Of a DNA stretch of 64,000 nucleotides, positions 32,901 through 43,330 are shown piece by piece. Numbering within the stretch: position 1 is the first letter of the stretch; the number at the start of each line of letters is the position of its first letter. The DNA lies in contig JARUPZ010000018.1 in assembly GCA_031213475.1 (NCBI GenBank), positions 4,030,733 through 4,094,732 of the forward strand, written 5' to 3'. A program made the translations under genes and the position numbers. The notes beneath the pieces were generated by a model. That model saw nothing but the letters and a program-made list of their open reading frames with translations. It did no database searches and had not been told where the DNA came from. The DNA is from Nereocystis luetkeana (lineage: Eukaryota > Sar > Phaeophyceae > Laminariales > Laminariaceae).

Positions 32901-33370
32901 GTATCTCGATTTCATGTTTATTTTACCCTGAGCGCGAAGAAACATTTATTTTGCGGGAATATATTTTGTATGTGCTGGATTTTACTCAGCCGGTCACAAA
33001 GTATCGTGTCGCAACCTCGACCTCGCGCACCTTTTTGTACTTAACGTTTTCGCCGCAAGCATTGGAGGACAGATCGCCGCATCACATCTGTATAGGATCC
33101 ATATCCACTTACTACCCGTACACTTTTATATTATTGTAGCATTAATAGCAATGATCCCACAATACCATTGCCACAAACAGCACATACTACATAGTCTGTC
33201 CTCAAAAATATGTGTGTGTGTTCTTCACGTTATCAATGATGGGTGGACGCAGTTACTACTGTAGTTCTAAACAGACAGGTGTGCAGGTACTGCAAACGAC
33301 GGCGTGTATTATTTCTTGCGCCACTCCCCTAAGCCCTAGGCACGGCCCGGGGGGGAACCTTGTAAACAGT
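32900..33370 (+). mobile_element. Family C element, copy 2
   Basis: Inverted counterpart of 28040-28500, about 80 percent identical by eye, ending ggcccgggggggaaccttgt. The two copies are 4.4 kb apart in opposite orientation. Confidence 0.7.
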
Positions 33371-33787
33371 ACCAGGTATTACTTAATAGTATACCTGGTA
33401 AATAGTATACCGCCGTACCAGGTAGATCCACGAATAAGAAGAAACAATGTTTTTCTTTTTCGCTTTCGATTTGTTTTCTTTGTTTTTGTTTTTTTTCTTT
33501 GTTTCCTTTCGTTTCTCTATTTCATAGAATGTGTATGTCGTGCCTGTCGTATCCAGTATCATGACATGTCATTGCATTGCCCACTGCTGTGCTTACTGCG
33601 TACGTGGCAACGTAGCTAGCAGTATCTCTGTGGCGTAGCTTTGTGACCACAGAACTTGTATCTCTTCCACGATTGAAGAATCGGCACGGACACTGGTTGT
33701 GCTGGATGCCGACGGGTAGAAAGAACGGTTTAATGTGAAGAACACACACACGAATCAGAAAGAAACATTACAAGTATATACATATTC
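33371..33787. other. Three TACCWGGTA motifs, no gene
   Basis: Motifs at 33371, 33390 and 33417 lie within 50 bp, followed by a T/C-rich run (33430-33520). No exon. Confidence 0.4.
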
Positions 33788-33880
33788 ACCCTTTTAGACC
33801 TGCACTCCCATTTAGGGGGACAAACTAGCCAAATTCCAAGTAGTTTGTCCCCATAACGGGACTGCAGCCCTAGCAGGGTT
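33788..33880. mobile_element. M2 MITE copy 4
   Basis: Left cccttttagacctgcactcc, right cgggactgcagccctagcag then ggtta; centre ccaaattccaagtagtttgt. Confidence 0.8.
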
Positions 33881-33949
33881 AGCAGGGAATATGACAACGC
33901 TCAATTTGTGGGGGACGCTACGTGAGAAATTCGGATTAAGAAATCGGGC

Positions 33950-34130
33950 TCATGTGGGGCGGAGCCCCGGACAGGTTCTCTTTCATGTGGTTATGGTGTG
34001 GAGGACACACCGAGGTTGGTTGGTGTCCCGAGTCTTCGGGGAACGGAGTGAGTCACCTTTGTTGACTTGAACTTGTGTACTATGAGGCGGTACTATCTAG
34101 GGGAAGGGGGAAGGGGGCCTGGTATCCACA
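33950..34130 (+). repeat. Family D repeat copy 2
   Basis: Longer than copy 1 because of an extra ~45 bp after ggacagg; otherwise matches 27705-27835. Confidence 0.7.
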
Positions 34131-34262
34131 CTCAGCTGCCATCATAGCGGCATCATGGCATACAATGAAGCCAACATATTCATACTCCCAATACTTATTA
34201 TTAACAATAGTCTGCTCAAGTGTGTCACCAGAATAAGCTCGCTCAGACTGCTATTACAATAT

Positions 34263-34370
34263 TAACCCTTTGAGTACTGCAGCCGGTCCCGTTTAGGGGG
34301 CAGCATACTTGGAATTAGAGTCGTTTGCCCCCAAATCGGGACTGCGGTGTTACTATTCCTAAAAGGGTTG
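34263..34370. mobile_element. M2 MITE copy 5 plus half copy
   Basis: Left ttaaccctttgagtactgc, right ctaaaagggttga. A further half element (agggccgcagtagtcccgtt) follows at 34372-34400, giving a tandem one-and-a-half copy. Confidence 0.75.
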
Positions 34371-34399
34371 AGGGCCGCAGTAGTCCCGTTCTGGGGAAA

Positions 34400-34744
34400 A
34401 TTGACGAGAAAAAGTTACGATTGTAGCAACAGCCCCTTCGGTGATTGGGGATGGTGTAAGTCGGTGTCCGGCTTACAGCAGTGCTTGCAGTCGTACGGCA
34501 CTCGGAGCAACATGTTCCTACCTCCTCCCCCGTATATGCTGCTGGGTGCTCACGCTGCTTCTACTCTAGACGGTTGATACGAGTAACGCCAGAGTTATCC
34601 TTGGTTTGGTCGATATCTCGGGGACCCAATATCGTACCTGGTACGAGGCTTTCTTCTTGGCGGGACCATACTGCTGTCTGTACGTGGTACATTGCTAATG
34701 CAGTTATAATAAACGATCCCTTCGTAAAATCTGCTGTAGTGTGG
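34400..34744. other. No gene recognised
   Basis: Contains one TACCTGGTA (34637). Open frames are short and start in MITE sequence. Confidence 0.3.
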
Positions 34745-34826
34745 AACACTGCAGTCCTGTTTCGAGGATGAACCACTCAAAATTCGGGTATTTTGTCCCC
34801 AGAACGGGACTGCGGCCGTACAAGGG
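34745..34826. mobile_element. M2 MITE copy 6
   Basis: Left acactgcagtcctgtttcg, right agaacgggactgcggccgta. Confidence 0.75.
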
Positions 34827-36280
34827 ATCCAGCACAGCAGTTTAGGTCCGCCGATAAGAAAGTGCCCAATAAGAACATAAGGCTCCCTCTTGGATCGCGA
34901 ACCTAAGAAGATTGGGTTAGGAATAACGGCTCAGTGGTGGACTCTACACTAAATCCTATATAATGGCCTACGCTCAAGGTTGTTTGAAGATACGGCGCCC
35001 CAATAAGAATCTCAGGCTTGCCCAGACAACGTACTCGTACGAGTACGTGTTTCTTGTCGTCGGGCCCATACTGCTGTACGCTGCTTGCCGTGCTGCCGCT
35101 GCGCTAAGCACTATTAGGTATTAATAACTGATGCGCGCTGTCACCACGTCACGATCCTTCAAGAAGACGAACCGCTACGATGCACCACCAGCTGCCAGCA
35201 TTAAATTTTGCGTACGTACACCACGTTGGTATGAATGATGTACGTTTTATACGTTTACAATTGTTCAAGTTTCATTGCGTAAAAACTCAGCGAAATTCAG
35301 AATTATCCGTCATCTCAGGATTGACTGCTGTTGATCTCTTGCTTGATGCTCACGGTTGATAACTGCAGCAGCAGTACTGCTGGAAGACTACGAGTACCGG
35401 CACGTACTGCGTTTGGCTGTCTGTTTGGTCCAGAACTTGCATTTCTCACGCACGCCGGGTATTTACAGCTCGCACAACAAGCTTCTTTCTTGCCATCCCA
35501 TCTTGGGCAAGAGCACAAGCACTTCACGCCGAGGGCACGGCAACAGGGGCCTGGGTCTAACCTGATATGTACACGTACGGTTTTGTCGAGCGTAATAGAT
35601 GGTGCATAAACTCGTCCATATTACGAGTACAGGTACGATGCAGGTACTCGTACATCAGAAGTAGCAAGGAAATCGGGGGGGGGGGCAGGAAAAAGGGGAA
35701 AACGAGAAAATATATGCCGCAAAATGCGAAGGAATGCGAAAAAAAATGCGGCCCATTCAAAAATGGGCAAAACAGAAAGAAAGAAAAAAAACGCACCTCT
35801 TTCGTCCTTCTACCAGCAAAGCTTGAACACGATTGGCGGAGAACCTCTAGGACAACTCTGCCACCAGAGCAGCGCTCCCTCCCTAGCTATCTGTTGCTGC
35901 TGGCGCTGCCGTTGTCGCCGCTGATGCTCCTCCTGCGGTGCCTTTCCCTTGCTCCGTTGTATCGTGTGTGGCTGGCAGCCGTGACGGTGCGGCGTGTTTG
36001 GCATGTTTCCGTTTCTGTCAGAAATGAAACGTCAAAATATATCTGCACATTTGTTTTCAAATTCCATGAAACTTATTGCGCTCGTATTGTGCTGCAGAAT
36101 TGACTTTGAGCTCCAGCATTGACAATTTCTGACAGTACCCGCTCGCCTGCTGCATACAGCACGAGATAGTCTCGGTCAAAGGGTATGCATGGGTGCATAA
36201 AGCAAGGAAAACTGTGTCTATGGGCCAGGAAACATGACTTCCGCTTGTTGTCGCTGGTCGTCGGGAGTCAGGAGTGAAAC
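34827..36280. other. No gene recognised
   Basis: Unique sequence. The 178-codon plus frame at 35567-36103 is A-rich and low-complexity in the middle, lacks any recognisable domain, and has competing frames on the other strand. Confidence 0.3.
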
Positions 36281-36284
36281 CGTC

Positions 36285-37172
36285 AACGGGGCGAATATTT
36301 CGTGTACCGGGCAACCGGATATTTCGTGTACCGGGCTTACCACACGCGGATGTATACGATACATTTCCGTCTCGTTTTCGTCCGTTTTTTTGTGCCCCAG
36401 GGCTGCAGATTATACAGTAGTGCCCCTCGTATTTCCACTTGACAACCCTTTTAGAACCGCAGACTCGTTTGTGGGGACAAACCAGTCAAATGCTAGGTAG
36501 TTTGCCCCCAAAACGGGACTACGGTTCTAAAACCCCGACCTGTGAAATTCAACGACCTACCACGCTGTATGCTGTGCGGTAGAGTTGCACCCCGGCCTCA
36601 AAATTTGGAACCGGGTACCCGACCGGGTGGGGGACGGTTGAGGCGGAACCGGTACCGGGTACTGGGTCCCGGCAGACACGGGTACCCGGGTACCCGGGTT
36701 ACCATACACTATTTGCTCCCCTTTTAGCATTTGAGCGGTGGCGGATGAGGCGGACGCGGATATCTGGGTACCCGCGTACCCGAGTACCCGGGTTACCATA
36801 CACTATTTGCTCCCCTTTTTGCGTTTGAGCGGCGGCGTAAGGCGGGCACGGGTACCCGGGATACCATACCATATATATTTGCTAAACTTGTAGCTTTGGA
36901 ACGGCGGCGTGGTAGGCAAGGCAGGTATTGTTAGGGGTATTCTCTATTCTCGGTCTGTAGTCTGCAGCGACGAGAGGCGAGAGTCTAGCGGCACAGCCGC
37001 AGGAGTGTAAAAATCAACGTATACCCCAGTCTTTTGGGGGCCTCCGTACAGCACAATTGATGGGTACCCGGGGTACAAATACCCGCGGTTCCGTGAGTTG
37101 GACCGGGACGGTTCCGGTTCCGACGGTTCCGGGTACCCGGTTCTCAGCGGCGAATATTTCGTGTACCGGGCC
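36285..37172. repeat. GGGTACCC-rich element-like region
   Basis: Many cgggtacccggg words (36605-36870 and 37060-37145) flank a plain core, and the 21-bp word gcgaatatttcgtgtaccgg occurs at 36292, (partly) 36315 and 37150. The element start may be tagagttgcaccccggc (36581), resembling hAT termini, with gaaccgggtacccg in inverted orientation at the two sides. Confidence 0.5.
36443..36535. mobile_element. M2 MITE copy 7
   Basis: Left acccttttagaaccgcagac, right acgggactacggttctaaaa. Confidence 0.8.
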
Positions 37173-38600
37173 TGCTTTTAATTAATTGAATATTAATCCC
37201 GGGGGCGAAGCCCCCGAAAATTCTTGGAAACCTTTTGTGCTGTATGTAACTGGGACCGTACGGAATAAACGGAAATGGACAGGACTCTGCGTTCGAGGAT
37301 ACATCCGCTCGGCGCTTCGATATATCACCTTCGTTGCTGACTGCGACTGTAGAGTGTTTTCACTGTTACCGGTAGCCGTCGCTGTCCGTGCAGCTGGCGC
37401 TCTGCTGTTCACAAGAAGACTTGAGCTCTTTCTTCCCTCGTCGACTCGCATCGAAGTTATGGAAGGCTTTGTATCATGCAGAGGGGGGACGGGTCTCTAC
37501 CGTCCACTTTGTTCAGTGTTATATCGTCATTCTTCAGGCGTAGACGGAGGAGACGGTGTGAGGCCCCCCACCCCCTGTCCGGAGGGTCGAAGTTGGATAA
37601 TTCGTAATTCGACTTGAGACTTGCGGTTTGAGGTATAGAAAAAAAAAATCACCCGCCCCTCGCGGAAGAGAATAATATACGGGATGAAGGGAAAAAAGTT
37701 ATCGGTACAGAGGCACATCAGCAGTACGTACATACCAGGTACTTACTACTGCTGTCGCCATGCCATAGGCATATTATAGACCTCATCTGACCCCTGACCA
37801 CTACTGACTACCAGGTACTTCTGACTGACGCCTGATACATACCTGGTAGCAACTACTAATAATGCTGACTTCTGAAAAAAGGTAGAGAAGTTTGGCTCGT
37901 GTGGAGAGCGATGCTAAAGTGGGCATACCACTACTAACAGTTAACTGCTGTTGTTGTTGTTATTGGTTTTTCACCTGTTTTTAGAGGCCGGGCTACTAAC
38001 TTACTATTCGACACTACTACGAGTTGGTTGTGAGGCACTACTACTGTTGTGTGTGTACTGCACCATTATGTCCCTAACCTATACAAGTACGCCTTACGAG
38101 TGTCGGTAGGTACTTGCTTAACCCTTTACCATCAGCCCCACAGACTAATATCAGCTGCTGCAAGTAAGTAGCGGTATGACGGTACGAAAGACCCCAACCC
38201 AATCAACCAATCAATGTATACCGTCCTCAATGACTGACAGCTAGCTACTTCTGCTGCCGTGACAGCTACGGGGTCGGTCTCGAGGCTAAAACCTCCTGTT
38301 ACGGTAGCATTGCCCTGGAAAGCCTGTGAAAAGGCCATCCATCCATGGAGTCCACCCGGAACGGCACCCGCGGGCCACGGCACAAAACCCAGCCAAACCA
38401 TGCCGAGGACCAGCGAAGAGGGAGCGCGCAGGCCGCAGGCCCGGACAAGGTAGATGGTCCCGTCGTCCACGGGGATTAGTCGGCTAGATCCACTGCGGCC
38501 GTGCTCAGCGGCCGGTTGTGGCGGGCGGGACAGAGACGGGGTCGCGTGTTTTGCCGCTGTCTGCCACACGCGTTGTTTTATTTTGATTGCCCTGCCCGTC
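37173..38600. other. No gene recognised
   Basis: A 22-bp core fragment of SINE1 (tcttccctcgtcgactcgca) is present at 37431-37450. The rest is unique with several TACCWGGTA motifs (37731, 37811, 37844). No exon. Confidence 0.35.
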
Positions 38601-38605
38601 CCCCC

Positions 38606-39000
38606 CGGAGGGAGTTGATGCACAGATGTGCCCGTGTGCCAAATCAATACCTGGTAGAGAATAGTACTCACACAATAATAGGAGAATGTGAGTTGTGCAA
38701 GGAGGCACGGGACGTCTTAGAAGAGGAGATGATAGAAATAGACGAATGTGACATGGGGGGATATGGTGCACTAGAAAGCAGCGAGAAAACGATCGTTATC
38801 CTAGGAGGTAGACGGTGGCCACAGGCGGCGAAACAGGAAGGGGATAAGACTAGCAAAAAGTTTCGATGTATAGTATGGAAACAAAACGTAATGAGCGCCC
38901 AACGTCGAAGGTGTCTCTATTAGGAGTAGGATCGGTGCCCCGTCTCGAGAGGGATGCGTGGTCAATGGTCAAACGACCAAGGCAAGCAACAAATGAGGAC
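38606..39000 (+). pseudogene. LINE (non-LTR retrotransposon) C-terminal fragment
   Basis: The frame encodes a C-x-C...H-x4-C zinc-knuckle-like segment (VDAQMCPCAKSI, then STHTIIGECELCKEARDVLE) followed by EMIEIDECDMGGYGALESSE and RRWPQAAKQEGDKTSKKF. The same protein end is encoded at 51112-50540 on the other strand. This arrangement is that of the extreme C-terminus of a LINE ORF2 protein. The frame is broken at 38646 by a 7-bp CCTGGTA insertion. Upstream reverse transcriptase sequence is absent (5'-truncated, as usual for LINEs). Confidence 0.65.
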
Positions 39001-39355
39001 GCCCCCCCCCCCTCCCTGCAATCGTCGCCGGGGGTGGTCCGAGGGATGTCGCCGTCCGTTCCCCGGCACAGGCACGTACTTCTTGTGTTTTTGCCTTCTT
39101 CAACGACGCATTTTATTTCCGCCCTGCCCCTCTCCCCTCGCTGGGGGTATTGCAGTAGCTCGTGTTCTGCCATTTCTGAATGTGTTTTCGTCCCACCCCC
39201 GCCCCTAATTTATACCTATATAGCTATTAGGTGGGGTTGGAGTCGGTCAGCAAATACGCAGTAAAACACGCGAATCACTGCTCGAGCTAGACATTCAGGG
39301 TACTGTTGCTTTGTTTTGGAGGTCGCCATGGCTGGCGGTTGAGTAATTCCGTTTG
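39001..39355. other. No gene recognised
   Basis: C/T-rich sequence with poly-C runs; no exon. Confidence 0.3.
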
Positions 39356-39359
39356 TGCT

Positions 39360-39765
39360 AGGTGGAGAACCTCAACTCCGCACAAGGGCGATTATCGTAT
39401 CACGTTGTGTGCAGATGGCAAGGCACCCACGAGGCACAGTTACACAGTATACCCATTGCTGCCTCTCGAAGCGGCCACACCGGACAGCAAATCAATTATT
39501 TCAAAGCTGTCATCCATACGCAAAAAAGTACGCACAACATGCCGAAACCCGCGTCACAAGGGGTTCTCAGTTATTAGTAGGACGCAGGTCACGCTCCATG
39601 CGACTCACCGACCACCTCACGGCGCTTCGCGCCTGGAGCAAGCAATGTCTGCCTGGTCGGTGGAAACGCGACGAGCTCTGCTTCGGCATTGTAGTCGTGC
39701 GAGGGCCTATGATCATGCGACTGCGGCCATGCATGACATGAGTACCTCCCCCCCTCCTTCCCCCG
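39360..39765 (-). mobile_element. Family A element
   Basis: Reverse-complement orientation: ends in the C-run (gtacctccccccc), with tcacggcgcttcgcgc, cattgtagtcgtgcgagg and ggccatgcatgac. The left portion contains ccacaccggacagcaaatca (diverged interior). Confidence 0.75.
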
Positions 39766-39914
39766 CCCCTCGCTGGGGATGTGGCGATTAGTTGTGTTCT
39801 TTTGTCATCAGGGGTATATTTTCACACCCCCCCCCCCCTCTCTCTGGGAATGGGGTGGCTGCACGTTTTTGACCCCCCTCACCCCTACCCATGGCTATCT
39901 CTGGGGAGACCAAA

Positions 39915-40170
39915 ACAGAAAACGAACCAATCAACTTGAAGCTGTCATCCCTATGCAAGTCCGCCTCTCAGGGAGCTCTTACTAGGATGCAGCTCACCCC
40001 TTAATGCGACTTGCTCAACACCTCACGGCGCTTCGCGCTTAGTGCAACTAATGTCTGTCCGTTTGGTGAAAACCCGACGTGCTCCGCCCCGGTATTGTAG
40101 GGATGCGAGGGTCTATGGTCATGCGATTATATGGTCATGCGATTACGGTCATGCATGACGTAAGTACACC
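39915..40170 (-). mobile_element. Family A element, partial
   Basis: Contains cacctcacggcgcttcgcgc, ggtgaaaacccgacgtgctc and an internal duplication of ggtcatgcgatta. Confidence 0.7.
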
Positions 40171-40350
40171 CGCCGGACACCTCACGGTGCTTCGCGCTTG
40201 GAGACAGACAATGTCCCTGGTCGGTGAAAACTCGACATGCTCCGTCCCGGCATTTTAGGGAGGCGAGGGTCTATGGTCATCCGACTACAGCCATGAATGA
40301 GATCGAGAGTATATATCTCCTATCGAGTACGCCCCCCCCCCCCCCCCCCC
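40171..40350 (-). mobile_element. Family A element, partial, with a 19-C tract
   Basis: cacctcacggtgcttcgcgc, ggtgaaaactcgacatgctc, agggtctatggtcatccgac, then a homopolymer C run at 40331-40350. Confidence 0.7.
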
Positions 40351-40634
40351 GCTCCTCGCTGGGGGTGTGGCGATCCCTTGTTATCTTCTGTTGTCCGGTG
40401 TTCTTCCCTTGTCAGCGATACACTTTCACCCCGCCCCTCCCCCTCTAGGCATGTGATACCAGTTTGTGCTTATCTGTTTTCAGGATTACTTCTTCGTCCC
40501 CCCCCTCCCCCCCCCTCTACCCTCGGTCGAGCTGTGCGACGGTAGTTTCTGCGCGTGACGAGCCCGTCCCTTACGAGTGGGTGGTCGGTGTCCCTTTTGC
40601 TTTTTTAGCCTTTTTGACGTTCCTGGGTAACGTT

Positions 40635-41075
40635 TCACACCCTGTACAACTACTTTAGTTGTCAGTTGTCAGGCAGACAACTACTCTTTGAAAAAGCTGC
40701 GCAACTAGTTGTCCTGGGCACCTACTTTTGAATAAAGTTACGCAACTAGTTGTCCTGGACAACCACTTCATAATAAAGTTGCGCAACTAGTTGTCCTGGA
40801 CAACTCCTTTCGAACAAAGTTACGCAACTAGTTGTCCTGGACAACTGAACAACTCCTTTTGAAAAATGCTGCGCAACTAGTTGTTCTGGACAACTACTTT
40901 GCAAAAATGCTGCGCAACTTGTTGTCCTGCACAACTATTAATAGTTTTGAATAAAGTTACGCAACTAGTTGTTGAAACATGCTGCGCAACTACAGTAGTT
41001 GCTCTGGACAAATTACTTTTCAAAAATGCTGCGCACCTAGTTTTCCTAGACAACTACTGGGTGAACATGCTGTGT
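40635..41075. repeat. Minisatellite, ~43-bp unit with CAACTAGTTG palindrome
   Basis: About ten copies of tgcgcaactagttgtcctgg / acaactacttttgaataaag. One copy has TACAGTA in place of TA (40988) and one has TATTAATA (40936). Confidence 0.85.
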
Positions 41076-41164
41076 AATGCGTCAGTAGTGGTATGGAGGA
41101 GGCGGAGGAGGTCTAGCCTTGTGTCATCATATAATGCAAATTCGTATCGGCAAAATACATTCTC

Positions 41165-41585
41165 AAATCAATGCAAATGCATGCATGGGAGACCACGTTC
41201 ATCGGGGGGGGCGGGGGCGGGGGGGGGGGGGGGGTACTCATTCTCATGCATGACCGTAGTCGTATGACCATAGACCCTCGCATCCCTACAATGCCGGGAC
41301 GGAGAATGTCATGTATTCACCGACCAGGCGGACATCGCTTGCACCTAGCGCGAAGCGCCGTGAGGTGTCTGGCGAGTCGCATGAAGGGTGAGCTAAATCC
41401 TGCTAACAACCGCTCTAGAGGCGGATTTCCTTCCATATGGATGACAGCATCAATGAATTGATTTAATTTCTGGTGAGCCCAGTTTCCAGAGGCAGCAATG
41501 GGCTTACTATGTAACTGCCTCGTCGGTGCATCACCATATACACACTACATGATACGATCATCCCCCTTGTGCGAAGTAAAGATTA
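41165..41585 (+). mobile_element. Family A element
   Basis: A ~28-base G-rich run, then the full head, the 'gcgcgaagcgccgtgaggtg' segment, tgacagcatcaatgaattga, agaggcagcaatgggcttac and cccccttgtgcg. The tail is partly retained. Confidence 0.8.
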
Positions 41586-41689
41586 TCCCCGCAAAAACTG
41601 ACCGCCAGTCGTGATGACTGCTAAAGCAACACAAAAAATGGTACCCTGGCTGTCTAGATCACGCAGCGAGAGGCGTGTTTCCACCTTCA

Positions 41690-42030
41690 TCGGGGGGGGG
41701 GGTGTACTCGATAGGAGAGATGTACTCGATCTCATGAATGGCCGTAGCCGTATGACCATAGACCCTCGCATCCCTACAATACCGGGACGGAGCACGTCGG
41801 GTTTTCACCGACCAGGCGGACATTGCATACACCAAGCGCGAAGCGCCGTGAGGTGTCCTTCGAGTCGCATGAAGGGTGAACTACATCCTGCTAAGAACCG
41901 CTTTAGAGGCGAATTTTCTTGCATATGGAAGACAGCTTCAACGAATTGATTTAATTTCTGGTGTGGCCAGTTTCCAGAGACGGCAATGGCTTTATTACGT
42001 AACTGCCTCGTGGGTGCCTCACCGTATATA
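41690..42030 (+). mobile_element. Family A element, left part (interrupted by family B)
   Basis: Runs from the G-run to gtgcctcaccgtata, where family B begins. The A sequence resumes at 43145 (tacacactacgtgatacgac). Confidence 0.8.
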
Positions 42031-43145
42031 TAGAACCACTTACTTAGATATAAATCCCTGAGCGTGCTCGGTTGGTACATCCCTGGTCTCTCAGAGCTCC
42101 CACTTCGAAACCGCCTCCTTTTATTACTTGCCGGACCTTTCCAGCGGTTCTTTGTTTTCTCCATTTCTCTTGGCACTCTCGGTCCTCTCTTCCTTTTTTC
42201 TTATTTTGTTTCATGTGCGTGCGTGTACTCCGAGCACGGCACGGCGGGAGAGTCCGGCGCCGTCGCGGGTGTCAGCGGGTGCTGACGGGTAGAGGGGGGG
42301 TTGCAAGGAGCGCGGTCACCGCTTTCGTGCCTAGGCGTCGCGTGTGCCTCGAGACACGAGGGATGCATGAATGGGGTCTGTCTGGCCTCAATTTGTGATT
42401 TTGGATAGAGTGTGTACGAGATATAAGGTTCGTTCGAAATTGCAAGATAACATTCAAGCGGTGCTTATGTTAGCAACCACGCTGTAGTTGAAAGAGGGAG
42501 CTCCAAGTCTGAGTACCAATATTGTCGAGCTGGCGAACGACGGCCACGGTGAGCATCGGGCTTCACGCGAGGCGGGCGACGGGGCTGACTGTGGCAGAGA
42601 GTGAGGAAAGCTTTACCTGGACCGAATCGGTATCGAGGTGGTCGCGAGAGGGGCGGGCGGCGTATGAGGCTGAGAGGGAAGCTCTGCCGTTCGTTTTTTT
42701 TCTTTTTGACCGGTGCAAGGTGTTCCAATCAGGCAGAAAATTCAGGAGAGGGACGGGGATTTTTTTTTCTTCCCGATTTTTTCGGTTTCATTTTACCTTG
42801 TTTTTGCGGTGCTGCTGTGCCGCTGTGCCGTGCTGTGCTTTCTCTTTTCTCGTACATAGCATATCAAAAGAATAAATTAAGTTCCCTACCTCACCTCGGG
42901 TACGTACGTACGTCCGGCAACCGCCCGCGATGCTGAGCGTATATGGCGTCCGAGCTGTTTTCTCCTGAAGCATGGCGGCGGGACTCTTGGCACTATCAAG
43001 TCGCCGTTTTGCAACTACGATCATAATAAAAAAACTATATTCAATCATGGACCTCTGTCCGATTTGCATAGTAATTTGATGCGCTTTTCCTTCCTGAGCG
43101 AGCGTAGCGGGTGGCGTAGGCCGTCCGCCGAGCAAAGCGCCTTGT
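42031..43145 (+). mobile_element. Family B element inserted in family A
   Basis: Full-length counterpart of 23549-24660: begins tagaaccacttacttagata, ends agcaaagcgccttg. Compared with the uninterrupted A sequence (ccgtatacacactacg), the insertion point is at TATA/TACA, suggesting a TA or TATA duplication. Confidence 0.8.
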
Positions 43146-43330
43146 ACACACTACGTGATACGACCACCCCCCGTGTGCGGAGTAAAAATTCTCCTCGTAC
43201 AAAAACAATCTAACTTGACCGCCAGCCGTGGTAATCGCCAATAACGGTACCCTGGCTGTCTAGTTCACGCAGTGAAAGGTGTGTTTTACAGCGTCGTCGC
43301 CAACCGACGCCAACCCAACCTATACATAGA
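43146..43330 (+). mobile_element. Family A element, right part
   Basis: cacactacgtgatacgacca, cccgtgtgcggagtaaa, gtgtgttttacagcgtcgtc and the terminal caaccgacgccaacccaacc. Confidence 0.8.

Noticed and set aside
40635-41075. CRISPR array
   Set aside because: Repeats are contiguous and diverged without unique equal-length spacers, and the window is eukaryotic.
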